32,162 bases of DNA from Parcubacteria group bacterium (GTDB lineage: Bacteria > Patescibacteriota > Patescibacteriia > Patescibacteriales > GWC2-42-12), in the NCBI GenBank assembly GCA_016188785.1, contig JACPHD010000004.1, positions 1 through 32,162 on the forward strand, read 5' to 3'. The position numbers were made by a program, and so were the translations under genes. Within the stretch, counting starts at the first letter, position 1; each line of letters starts with the position of its first letter. The notes under the pieces were generated by a model. The model made no database searches, was not told the origin of the DNA, and saw only the letters and a program-made list of their open reading frames with translations. Below, one piece after another: positions 1 through 7,418 of the stretch.

Positions 1-1
1 T

Positions 2-1117
2 ATTTTTCCTTATGACTGGCGCTGGGATTTAAACTGGTCGGCTAATGGTATACCGTATAGTGGTTTTGATTCACTTAAAGATAAAATTGCCAAAGTTAAA
101 GCCCAAACCGGCGCGCCAAAAGTAAATATTATCGCGCATAGCTTAGGCGGATTAGCAGTTAAAAATTATCTTAAGCATTATGGCGGAGATTCGGTTAATA
201 AATTTATAGACATTGGCACGCCGCATTTAGGCGCGCCTAAAATGATGAAAGTTTTGCTGTATGGGGATGATTTAGATTTTAATTTTTTGGGGTTAGGATT
301 AAATTCAGAACGAGTTAAACTTATTTCCCAAAATTTCCCCTCGGTTTACCAACTTCTGCCCAGCCGCGATTATTTTGATGCAACCGACAATGACTATGCC
401 TATTATCTTGATGATCTGCATGATTTAGACGCTAACGGCATAACCGGCCGGCTAAATTACGGTCAGTCAATTGATTTCATAAAAAATACGGGCAGAAATA
501 GTTATCTGCTTGGTTTTAACGACGCTTTACATACTGATCTGGATAATTACTCGCCCCAGCCAGACGGCATAAAAACCTATAATATCATGGGTTGCGGCCG
601 GCCTACTATTGGGCAAATTTTTGTTTTAAACAAAGAAAAATCAGGCGGCTTGGAATATGGCTTAAAATATATAACCGGCGACGGCACCGTGCCTTTAAGA
701 AGCGCCGAAGCGCTGGCGTCCGACGACCGCTTTTATGTCAGGGGCGCGGAGCACGGGAGTTTTCCTAGCGCCGCAGAAGTTAAGCAATTAGCCGTAACTA
801 TGCTGAAAGATACAATTAGCTCATTTCCTCTGCAAAATTATCCAACCATTGCCAGCAGCAGCGCAGTATGTTCCCTAACCGGCACGCAAATCAGTTTTCA
901 CAGCCCGATAGAATTAAATGTTTATGACGAAAATGGCAGTCATATCGGACCTAACCAAAACGGCGATATTGAGCTGGGTATAGAGGGCGCGCAATATGAT
1001 AATTTAGACGGCAATAAATTCGTGTTTTTGCCGGAAGGCCATAATTACCGAATAGTAGGCCAAGCTACGGCCAGCGGACGGCCAGCGGAACATTTAACGC
1101 CAGAATCCAGAAAATAG
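2..1117 (+). CDS. Secreted lipase-like alpha/beta hydrolase, 5'-truncated by the window, first reading-frame segment
   Basis: The open frame runs from the window edge (codons begin at base 2), so the ATG at 242 in the ORF track is internal. The upstream codons give a classic alpha/beta hydrolase core. A YDWRWD segment is followed by VNIIAHSLGG with the nucleophile Ser about residue 47 of the visible part, then IDIGTPHLGAPK. Further on, GDGTVP supplies the likely acid and GAEHGSFPS the likely catalytic His. This arrangement is typical of LCAT/PGAP1-type lipases and acyltransferases; the substrate is unknown. The frame stops at 1117 only because of an 11-bp duplication at 1067-1088. Removing one copy joins it seamlessly to the next entry. 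The protein is probably exported, but the signal peptide lies outside the window. Confidence 0.8.
   Translation: MFPYDWRWDLNWSANGIPYSGFDSLKDKIAKVKAQTGAPKVNIIAHSLGGLAVKNYLKHYGGDSVNKFIDIGTPHLGAPKMMKVLLYGDDLDFNFLGLGLNSERVKLISQNFPSVYQLLPSRDYFDATDNDYAYYLDDLHDLDANGITGRLNYGQSIDFIKNTGRNSYLLGFNDALHTDLDNYSPQPDGIKTYNIMGCGRPTIGQIFVLNKEKSGGLEYGLKYITGDGTVPLRSAEALASDDRFYVRGAEHGSFPSAAEVKQLAVTMLKDTISSFPLQNYPTIASSSAVCSLTGTQISFHSPIELNVYDENGSHIGPNQNGDIELGIEGAQYDNLDGNKFVFLPEGHNYRIVGQATASGRPAEHLTPESRK
1067..1088 (+). repeat. 11-bp perfect tandem duplication causing a frameshift
   Basis: ACGGCCAGCGG occurs twice back to back (1067-1077 and 1078-1088). Eleven is not a multiple of three, so the hydrolase frame shifts and ends at 1117. 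With one copy removed, the frame reads QATASGTFNARIQK and continues through the downstream ORF. Confidence 0.9.
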
Positions 1118-2235
1118 CCAACGGCCAATATATTGAAACAGCGTATTACAATCAAGTGCCGCTCAATAGCTCCAGCACGGTGGCGCAGCTGCAGATTAAC
1201 AACGGCCAGCCGTCTAGCGCTATAGAATTAGACCAAAACGGGGATCAGGTTTTTGAAACCACAGTTGAGCCATCAGCTATTTTAAACCAGACCGAAACCA
1301 CTGATTTAATCAAGCCGGAAACGGAAATCAGTTTAGCCGGAAATTTAGGTGATAATGGCTATTATATTTCAACCACCACCGCGACCCTGACGGCCACTGA
1401 TAATCAGAATGGCTCGGGCATTTTAAAGATTGAATATAGTTTAGACAAGGGCCAGAGCTGGCAGAATTATGCCAATCCGATTAGTTTAACCAGCGACGGC
1501 GAATATAATATTTTATATAAATCCACGGATCGCGCCGGTAATGTGGAAATAGAGAAAACGCAAACATTAAAAATAGATAAAATCGCTCCGGTCATAAATA
1601 TTTTATTGCCGCTGGAAAATCAAGAATTTACCCGTTCTGAATTTTTTACACCTGAAGATGAAATCACGGACAGTTATTCCGGCGTGGCCACCGGCAGTTT
1701 GGCAATGTTATTAGACGGCCAGCCAATTATTCAGGAACAGCAGGATTTATTTTATTATAGTTTGGGTGAGCATGTTTTAAACATAACGGTTGCTGATTTA
1801 GCCGGCAATCAGGCCCAAGCCAGCGTAAAATTCAGTGTCAGCGCCGATTTAGACAGTACGATTAGCGATGTTAATCGCAGTTACGATTTAAGCTGGATTA
1901 AAAATGAAAAAGTAAAAACTTGGCTAATTAAAGAGTTAAACCAGATAAAAAAATATCAGGAAAAATTCGGTCAGCGGCAGAAGAAATTAGCGGAAAAACA
2001 AGAAAAAATCATGGTGCAATGCTTAAAAAAGAAAAATCAGACTTGGTGCGATAAGCGGCTGGAAAATTATCATAAGGCGGTTTATAGATTAAACCAAAAT
2101 CATCAGAAAATAGTCGCTAAACGTTATCAGGAGATATTAAAGAAATTAGAGAAATATTATATAAAGCAATGGCTTGATCAGGCGGTTTATGATATAATTA
2201 GGGAGGATGTGGAGTATTTAATTAGTAAGTTGTAA
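1081..2235 (+). CDS. C-terminal part of the same hydrolase: Ig-like domains and charged tail, displaced frame
   Basis: The ORF track starts this at an internal codon (1156), but the frame is open from about 1081 and reads SGTFNARIQKIANGQYIET. That is the direct continuation of the hydrolase once one copy of the 11-bp repeat is removed. It contains an Ig-like/OmpL47-type segment (TATDNQNGSGILKIEYSLD, then STDRAGNVE) and a second beta-rich domain ending VADLAGNQAQASVKF. The last 120 or so residues are strongly charged, Lys/Gln/Glu-rich and probably helical or coiled coil. I see no independent start codon context. The full gene is therefore a secreted enzyme with C-terminal surface domains. It is either a recent pseudogene, phase-variable, or an assembly error. 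Confidence 0.7.
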   Translation, partial: ASGTFNARIQKIANGQYIETAYYNQVPLNSSSTVAQLQINNGQPSSAIELDQNGDQVFETTVEPSAILNQTETTDLIKPETEISLAGNLGDNGYYISTTTATLTATDNQNGSGILKIEYSLDKGQSWQNYANPISLTSDGEYNILYKSTDRAGNVEIEKTQTLKIDKIAPVINILLPLENQEFTRSEFFTPEDEITDSYSGVATGSLAMLLDGQPIIQEQQDLFYYSLGEHVLNITVADLAGNQAQASVKFSVSADLDSTISDVNRSYDLSWIKNEKVKTWLIKELNQIKKYQEKFGQRQKKLAEKQEKIMVQCLKKKNQTWCDKRLENYHKAVYRLNQNHQKIVAKRYQEILKKLEKYYIKQWLDQAVYDIIREDVEYLISKL

Positions 2236-2238
2236 AAT

Positions 2239-2559
2239 ATGGAAAATAACAAACAAAATATTAAGATGATTTTATATCCAATTCTATATTGGGTTATCTT
2301 TATAGTTATTCCTTTTATCATTACGCAAATAGTGAAGATTGATAGCTGGATTTATAATTTTGCCGGTTTGATATTTATTTATATATTATTTATTGCTCCG
2401 TTATTATTTATAGTTCCTTATAAATTATTGAATTTCACTACCAAAGCGCAAAGAATTATTTTCTGGGTTATAGGCTTAGTTTTACCTTATATTATTATAT
2501 ATATATATGCTTACTACCAGTTAATCCATATGTATGATAATTTTAAAGCAATAGGATAA
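2239..2559 (+). CDS. Small multi-pass membrane protein, unknown function
   Basis: This 106-aa protein starts 3 nt after the stop of the preceding gene, so the two are probably co-transcribed. It has three or four hydrophobic segments: residues about 10-30, 37-60 and 72-95. Basic and polar residues (KLLNFTTKAQR) lie between the second and third. No catalytic motif is visible and I do not recognise a family. A terminator-like hairpin follows 30 nt downstream. Confidence 0.6.
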   Translation: MENNKQNIKMILYPILYWVIFIVIPFIITQIVKIDSWIYNFAGLIFIYILFIAPLLFIVPYKLLNFTTKAQRIIFWVIGLVLPYIIIYIYAYYQLIHMYDNFKAIG

Positions 2560-2589
2560 TTTGGAAAAATAATCAATTCCACAAATTAT

Positions 2590-2618
2590 AAAACACAGCC
2601 CTCGTCGCGGTGTTTTTT
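2590..2618 (+). terminator. Rho-independent terminator after the hydrolase/membrane protein unit
   Basis: AAAACAC (2590-2596) pairs with GTGTTTT (2610-2616) around a GC-rich loop, and the stem runs into six T residues. The stem is short but the position is right. Confidence 0.55.
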
Positions 2619-2711
2619 ATTTCTATGAAGCGGGGGCTTGCTAATTTTTCGGTTATGAGATAAATTAAAAATAACCAGAACCGTTTTCATCAATGGAGGG
2701 AGGTGAGAGCA

Positions 2712-2909
2712 ATGGCCGAAATAAATATGAAATGGGGGCATTTAGATCAAGGGTTTTTTCGTTATGACAACCGCATATATTTCGCTACGCCGCACGGGAA
2801 GTGGGTTTTTTATTTTCCTGTCAAAGACGGAAAGATCTGTCGGTCCAGCGGTGTTGATTGTCCAAACATTTGTCCTGGTGAAGAGATTAGCGTTATTCCT
2901 GACAGATAA
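2712..2909 (+). CDS. 65-aa hypothetical protein with a very strong ribosome binding site
   Basis: The ATG at 2712 is preceded by GGAGGGAGGTGAG, by far the strongest Shine-Dalgarno sequence in a window where most genes have none. I prefer it to the GTG at 2703, which lies inside that site. The protein is soluble. Its centre is rich in aromatic and glycine residues (IYFATPHGKWVFYFPVKDG), and a Cys pair near the C terminus (CRSSGVDCPNIC, three Cys) could bind metal. I do not recognise the family. A weak promoter (TTGCTA, 17 nt, TAAATT) lies at 2638-2666. The gene stands alone between two terminators and is followed by hairpins, so it may be highly expressed. The overlapping ORFs at 2764 and 2742 look like shadows. 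Confidence 0.55.
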   Translation: MAEINMKWGHLDQGFFRYDNRIYFATPHGKWVFYFPVKDGKICRSSGVDCPNICPGEEISVIPDR

Positions 2910-2926
2910 GGCGGTTGCTGGCCGTA

Positions 2927-3015
2927 ATCGGCGTGTCCGCAATCCGGACACTATACCAGCCAATTGCGGCGATCAATAATCGGCCCAGTCTGGCTTACCG
3001 GCCAGACTATAAAAA
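2927..3015 (+). other. Structured 3' region with two perfect hairpins
   Basis: Two stems lie between the 65-aa ORF and its terminator. GTGTCCG pairs with CGGACAC across a 5-nt loop, and AGTCTGG pairs with CCAGACT across an 8-nt loop. Neither is followed by a T tract. They may stabilise the mRNA 3' end or belong to a small RNA; I cannot tell which. Confidence 0.4.
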
Positions 3016-3066
3016 GGGGGAAATAAGGCTTTCCCGGTTTACCAGACCCTCTCTCGCCAGATTTCA

Positions 3067-3095
3067 GCCCAAGCCCTCAAAGCTTGGGCCTTTTT
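3067..3095 (+). terminator. Rho-independent terminator, convergent with relA
   Basis: GCCCAAGC (3067-3074) pairs with GCTTGGGC (3082-3089) across a 7-nt loop and is followed by CTTTTTATTTT. The T tract overlaps the end of the opposite-strand relA gene. This ends transcription of the 65-aa gene. Confidence 0.8.
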
Positions 3096-4563
3096 ATTTT
3101 ATCCTCGGTATAAATCTTCTGATATTATCCAGCACCGAACGTCTTAAATTCTGCTTGATTTTATTTCTGGCCGTAGCGGTTTTAATGAATTTAAGCCAGT
3201 CGCGGTTCGGACCTTTGCGTTTTTTGTCCGTGATGATTTCCACCAGGTCGCCGTTTTTTAGTTCTACATCCAGGGGCGCGATTTTATCATTCACCAGGGC
3301 GCTTATCGCCTGGTTGCCCACGTCTGAATGAACATAATAAGCAAAATCAATCGGCGTTGATCCTTCGGGCAAGTCAAAGACATCGCCCTTAGGCGTAAAG
3401 ACAAAAATGCGGTCATTAAAAACATCAAATTCTATTTGCTTGATAAAGTCAGAAGTGTTTTCGGTTTCTTTTTGAATATTCAGAATTTCTTTTACCCAGG
3501 CTGGTTGCCGGTGCGCGTTTTTGCCGCGGCCGCCGTCCAGCTTATAAAACCAATGGGCGGCGATGCCGTATTTAGCGCCATCATCCATTTCTTTGGTCCT
3601 GATCTGGAATTCGGCCGGTTTGCCGCCCGGACCATAAACCGTGGTGTGCAAGGCTTTATAGCCGTTAGGTTTTGGCACGGCGATATAATCTTTAAATCGG
3701 CCCGGGTTGGGCCGCCACAGAGCATGAATTATGCCTAAAGCTTTATAGCAATCAGCAATGTCAGGCACGATAATGCGCAAGGCGAAAACATCATAAATTT
3801 CGTCAAATTTCCGCTCTTTTTTCCGCAGTTTTAAATAAATGCTGTAAAGATTTTTAAAACGGCTGGTAATCTTAAAGGGAATTTTTGCTTCCCGCAGTTT
3901 GGCGCCCAGCAGGTTTTTCACTTTTTGAATATATTGATTATGCTCAAGCTTTTTTTCCACTTCGTATTTATAGGCTAATTTTTTATAATCTTCTTGGTAA
4001 AGATACTTAAAGCAAATATCTTCCATCTGCAGTTTTAACCGCCAAACGCCTAAAAGTCCGGCTACGGGCGCGTAAATTTCCAAAGTCTCGCGGGCAATGC
4101 GCTGCCGTTTTTCCAAAGGCAGATATTCCAAGGTTCTTAAATTATGCAGGCGGTCGGCGAACTTTATTAAAATAACTCTTAAATCTTGCGCCATGGCTAA
4201 AAACATTTTGCGCAAACTTTCGCGGTAACGTTCAATGCCGCGGTATTTTATTTTGCTTAATTTAGTTATACCTTCCACCAGACTGGCCGTTTCTTTGCCG
4301 AAATTTTTTTCAATATCGGCCAGGGTGAATTCAGTGTCTTCGGGAATGTCATGCAAGAGGCCGGCAATAATGGTTTCCAGATCAGCCTTAATTTGAACTA
4401 AAGTGAAAGCCGTGTGCAGGCAGTGCTGAATGTAGGGTTCGCCGCTTTTTCTTTTCTGGCCGGCATGGGCTTTAACGGCAAAATCATAGGCCAGCCGGAT
4501 CATGGTGGTATCGGCCCCGGGATTATTTTTTTTAAAGTCGTTTATGATTTGGCTGATGGTCAT
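3094..4563 (-). CDS. relA: RelA/SpoT-family (p)ppGpp synthetase/hydrolase lacking the ACT domain
   Basis: This 489-aa protein makes and degrades the stringent-response alarmone (p)ppGpp. Domains in order: an HD hydrolase domain with HDIPED at 71-76 and KFADRLHNLRT about 134-144; a synthetase domain with YDVFALRI about 257-264, RFKD at 289-292, GYKALHT at 301-307 and EFQIRT at 318-323; and a TGS domain about 386-446. The RFKD loop is the type found in bifunctional enzymes rather than in E. coli RelA. The protein stops soon after TGS, so the helical, Zn-finger and ACT regulatory parts of full-length (over 700 aa) homologues are missing. The usual MHxxAExG after EFQIRT reads MDDGAKYG, a possible sign of altered synthetase activity. 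The gene is divergent from the surface cluster and shares its promoter region. Confidence 0.92.
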   Translation of the reverse strand: MTISQIINDFKKNNPGADTTMIRLAYDFAVKAHAGQKRKSGEPYIQHCLHTAFTLVQIKADLETIIAGLLHDIPEDTEFTLADIEKNFGKETASLVEGITKLSKIKYRGIERYRESLRKMFLAMAQDLRVILIKFADRLHNLRTLEYLPLEKRQRIARETLEIYAPVAGLLGVWRLKLQMEDICFKYLYQEDYKKLAYKYEVEKKLEHNQYIQKVKNLLGAKLREAKIPFKITSRFKNLYSIYLKLRKKERKFDEIYDVFALRIIVPDIADCYKALGIIHALWRPNPGRFKDYIAVPKPNGYKALHTTVYGPGGKPAEFQIRTKEMDDGAKYGIAAHWFYKLDGGRGKNAHRQPAWVKEILNIQKETENTSDFIKQIEFDVFNDRIFVFTPKGDVFDLPEGSTPIDFAYYVHSDVGNQAISALVNDKIAPLDVELKNGDLVEIITDKKRKGPNRDWLKFIKTATARNKIKQNLRRSVLDNIRRFIPRIK

Positions 4564-4566
4564 TGT

Positions 4567-4596
4567 TTGCTTTTGTTATTTTATTTGTGTTATAAT
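4567..4596 (+). promoter_or_regulatory. Sigma-70-like promoter for the surface-protein cluster
   Basis: TTGCTT (4567-4572), an 18-nt spacer and a perfect TATAAT (4591-4596). Transcription would start near 4603, about 35 nt before the ATG at 4637. Confidence 0.55.
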
Positions 4597-4616
4597 ATTA
4601 TTATAAAATTGTGCAA
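4589..4616 (-). promoter_or_regulatory. Sigma-70-like promoter for relA, overlapping the divergent promoter
   Basis: On the minus strand TTGCAC (4616-4611), a 16-nt spacer and TATAAC (4594-4589). It overlaps the -10 box of the plus-strand promoter, so the two transcripts would compete for polymerase. Confidence 0.45.
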
Positions 4617-4636
4617 AAGTCAAAAAAGTTTTTCCC

Positions 4637-7306
4637 ATGCTTATTCGCTTAAAATACGTTAAAATTTTAAAGATAGCTGTCTGTTTGTTTATCGCCACAA
4701 CCGCTATTTTTTTATTGGCAAATTTTTCTTTGGCCGCTAACGATGATTTTGGCTTAAATTTCGCGGCCGGCACAGGTTTAAATAACTCCCAGGACATTAG
4801 AATAATTATCGCCAAAATTATTAGAATAGCTTTTGGTTTTTTAGGCATCATCGCGGTCGTCTTAATCATGTACGCCGGCTGGCTTTGGATGACGAGCCAA
4901 GGTAATGAGGATAAGATTGAGCAAGCCAAAAAAATATTAACCAACGCGGTTATCGGTTTAATAATTATTATATCCGCTTTTGCCATTGTAAGTTTTATTT
5001 TAAATAAATTAGTTAGCGGTGGCGGGCCGGGCGGTGGCGGGCCGGGCGGTGGCGGGCCGGGCGGTGGCGGAATTTCTGCCTTGGGCAATGGCATTATTGA
5101 AGCGCATTACCCGGTCCGCGATCAAAAAGAAGTGTCGAGAAATGTAAGCATTATTATTACTTTCAGGGAGCCCATAAAAGCCAACACCGCCTGTGAAACC
5201 ACGGCTGATAAGTGCGCGGGTGAAAATATTAATAAAGCAGTGGTTAGAATTTTTAGAAAAAGCCAAGCAGCTAAATGCGCGATTGATTACTCGGTTGAAT
5301 CCGGCTGCGATTCTTTGGTTGAAACAAAAGTTTATTCATCGGTTGACGGCAAAACTTATGTTTTCGCGCCCAAAGATTATTTAGGTTCGCCTTCAGAATA
5401 TATTGATTATTCAGTTTATTTGGGCAGTGGTTTATTAAGGCGGTTGGGCGAAAAAGCTTTTCCCGGATTGGCAAAGGATTATGGCTGGAGTTTTGAAGTA
5501 AGCAATAAAATTGATTTAACGCCGCCGCAAGTTAAGCGGGGCGAAGCGGTTCCGGCGCCGGATAATATAAAAGACATAACAAATTCTGTCGGCGGCGCGC
5601 TAGCCAGCGGCCTGATTACGGTTAACGCAAATCCGTTAATTGATCAAGGCGGCAGGGTGGTGAGCGTAACCGAGACAGGGGATAGTCCGGCGGCCAGTGC
5701 GGCAGTTAATAAAAATTGCCAAAGAGACGGAAATTTTAACATAGATATAAAAGACGGTCCGATCGCCACCCTGTATCAAGACAGTATTAAATTGGGGCAG
5801 GGAACTTTTGGCTCCAAGGGTAATAACAAACAAGCGGTTTTTTCTGAATGTAATTTAGCCTTAACTATTTCTCAAGCTGATATTAGTTTTAAAGAAGGCG
5901 ATTTATGGAATTTAGTATTAAATAAAGCGATCGCGGCCGATATTATAACCGCGGGAAATATAACCTATACTGCTAGCAGTAGTGAAAGCGGCGTTAATTT
6001 TAAAGTTGGGCCAACTAATGAAGCTACCGCTCAAAGCTTAGTTAATATTTTAGCTAATAATCCAGATCTAACAGCGGATAGAACAGACAATGTTGTCGTG
6101 GTAACGGCTAAAATAGCTGGCGCGGCTGGCAATAATATCAATTTATCAAGTAGCAACCCGTCGGCTTTAGCCATCAGCGCCATGTTCGGTGGAAAGGATA
6201 AAGTAAATAATATCACGATCAACGACCAAAAAGACCAGCCCATGAATACAGCTGTTCAAATTAACTTTAATGAAGCTATTATGCCCTTAACGGTTTCCGG
6301 GACTAGTGATGAGTTAAAAGATTATATAAAAATAGTTAATGCTGACCCGGCCGCCAAGCCAAAGGAGGCGGTTTGCGCGGCTGACGCCGAGTGTAAGTCA
6401 TTTATTTGTGCCAACGGAAACTGTATTGGTGATAATGAATATTTAAGAGGAAAATTTACGGTCTCTAACCAATACAGCACGGTTGAATTTTTATCGGATA
6501 AAGAGTGCGGTTTTAATACTTGCGGCGAAAAGATCTATTGTTTGCCGGCTAATAGTCATTTAAGGGTGGAACTCTCCGCGGCTGATTTAATTACTTGCGC
6601 CGATAATAGTGACTGTCGGGATAAATCGCCGTTTAATATTTGCGATCCGGCCAGAAAGTTTTGCCGCGATAATGAAAATGAATATTATCCTCAAGCCGAT
6701 AAAACTAGACCCAACATCGTTAATGGCCTAGTTGACGCGGCTTTTAATTCCTTGGACGGCAATCGCGACGGCTCGGCTTATGGTCCGGCCAGTTTTTATA
6801 ATGAGAATGCGCCGCTGGCTATTGGCAACGGCGACAATTATGAATGGTCGTTTTTTATAACCGATCGGCTTGATTTAACCCCGCCGAAAATTAAAACCAC
6901 TACGCCGGTAATCAATGAGCCTGATGTTGATTTAATTAAGGCGATTAAAATTAGTTTTGACAAATTAATGCTGTCTTCGCGTTTAACCACCGGCAGTTTG
7001 ACAATTCAAAACGGTAAAGACAGCATAATTCATTATTTGCTTAATTTAAGAAGTTTTGTTGATCAGCCTTTAGGCTATTGGGTGACTAATGTTGGACGGC
7101 AAAGCGTAGCCGGCGGAGTGATAGATCAAACTGACGCCTATATAAACCATAGCCAGTTTAGCGGAGCTTCAACCTATAAGGCTCAGGCCGGTTCAGGCTT
7201 AAAAGATATTCACCAAAATTGTTTTCTGCCTTGTTCCAGCCAAACTATAGCCGGCGCTCCATCTTGCTGTAATGGCGCGCCCACGGAAAAAGAAAGCTGC
7301 CCATAG
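4637..7306 (+). CDS. Pilin-anchored Ig-like surface protein (889 aa)
   Basis: The N terminus (1-125) has a signal-peptide-like segment ending SLAAND. It then has two hydrophobic helices with RIAFGFLG and YAGWLWMTSQG, the pattern of VirB2/TrbC-type T4SS pilin domains in Patescibacteria. A Gly/Pro linker encoded by a 15-bp minisatellite follows (about 128-145). The extracellular part has several SbsA/Big_5-like Ig domains (from about 152, 522 and 752), each opening with a P.....V..N..I.I.F motif. Residues about 435-522 resemble a beta-rich segment seen in phage tail sheath proteins (AGAAGNNINLSS). Short Cys-rich stretches (about 578-690) and a C-terminal CCNG motif are present. The role is inferred as a cell-surface or adhesive protein held in the membrane by the pilin-like hairpin. 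It is first of four co-oriented genes. Confidence 0.7.
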   Translation: MLIRLKYVKILKIAVCLFIATTAIFLLANFSLAANDDFGLNFAAGTGLNNSQDIRIIIAKIIRIAFGFLGIIAVVLIMYAGWLWMTSQGNEDKIEQAKKILTNAVIGLIIIISAFAIVSFILNKLVSGGGPGGGGPGGGGPGGGGISALGNGIIEAHYPVRDQKEVSRNVSIIITFREPIKANTACETTADKCAGENINKAVVRIFRKSQAAKCAIDYSVESGCDSLVETKVYSSVDGKTYVFAPKDYLGSPSEYIDYSVYLGSGLLRRLGEKAFPGLAKDYGWSFEVSNKIDLTPPQVKRGEAVPAPDNIKDITNSVGGALASGLITVNANPLIDQGGRVVSVTETGDSPAASAAVNKNCQRDGNFNIDIKDGPIATLYQDSIKLGQGTFGSKGNNKQAVFSECNLALTISQADISFKEGDLWNLVLNKAIAADIITAGNITYTASSSESGVNFKVGPTNEATAQSLVNILANNPDLTADRTDNVVVVTAKIAGAAGNNINLSSSNPSALAISAMFGGKDKVNNITINDQKDQPMNTAVQINFNEAIMPLTVSGTSDELKDYIKIVNADPAAKPKEAVCAADAECKSFICANGNCIGDNEYLRGKFTVSNQYSTVEFLSDKECGFNTCGEKIYCLPANSHLRVELSAADLITCADNSDCRDKSPFNICDPARKFCRDNENEYYPQADKTRPNIVNGLVDAAFNSLDGNRDGSAYGPASFYNENAPLAIGNGDNYEWSFFITDRLDLTPPKIKTTTPVINEPDVDLIKAIKISFDKLMLSSRLTTGSLTIQNGKDSIIHYLLNLRSFVDQPLGYWVTNVGRQSVAGGVIDQTDAYINHSQFSGASTYKAQAGSGLKDIHQNCFLPCSSQTIAGAPSCCNGAPTEKESCP
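5018..5070 (+). repeat. 15-bp in-frame minisatellite, about 3.5 copies
   Basis: GGTGGCGGGCCGGGC is repeated at 5018, 5033 and 5048, and a partial copy ends at 5070. It encodes a (GGGPG)n flexible linker between the membrane hairpin and the Ig domains. Copy-number change would alter linker length in five-residue steps without breaking the frame. Confidence 0.9.
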
Positions 7307-7316
7307 TAAAATTTTA

Positions 7317-7411
7317 TTGTCATTGCGAGCGACTGAAAGGAGCGAAGCAATCTCACGGACGAAGAGTTTAACCAGAGATTGCTTCGTCGCTAGCGCTCCT
7401 CGCAATGACAA
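7317..7411. repeat. Palindromic repeat element (MITE/REP-like) between two paralogous genes
   Basis: Outer arms TTGTCATTGCGAG (7317-7329) and CTCGCAATGACAA (7399-7411) are perfect inverses. Inner arms GAAGCAATCTC (7344-7354) and GAGATTGCTTC (7375-7385) are also perfect inverses. This is the CATTGCGAG...GAAGCAATC type of repeat known from many unrelated bacterial genomes. It fills almost the whole gap between the two pilin-Ig genes, could form a long hairpin in the mRNA, and creates the false N-terminal extension of the next ORF. Confidence 0.85.
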
Positions 7412-7418
7412 AAACTCA

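Noticed and set aside
2764-2979. Alternative ORFs overlapping the 65-aa gene (2764-2979 plus, 2742-2963 minus)
   Set aside because: Neither has a ribosome binding site, while the ATG at 2712 has a very strong one.
5018-5070. CRISPR-like array
   Set aside because: Units are contiguous 15-mers with no spacers and encode a protein linker.
7272-7418. N-terminal extension of the giant ORF (MARPRKKKAAHSK...)
   Set aside because: It overlaps the end of the previous gene and translates the palindromic repeat. The ATG at 7419 opens directly into a signal-peptide-like sequence paralogous to the upstream protein.
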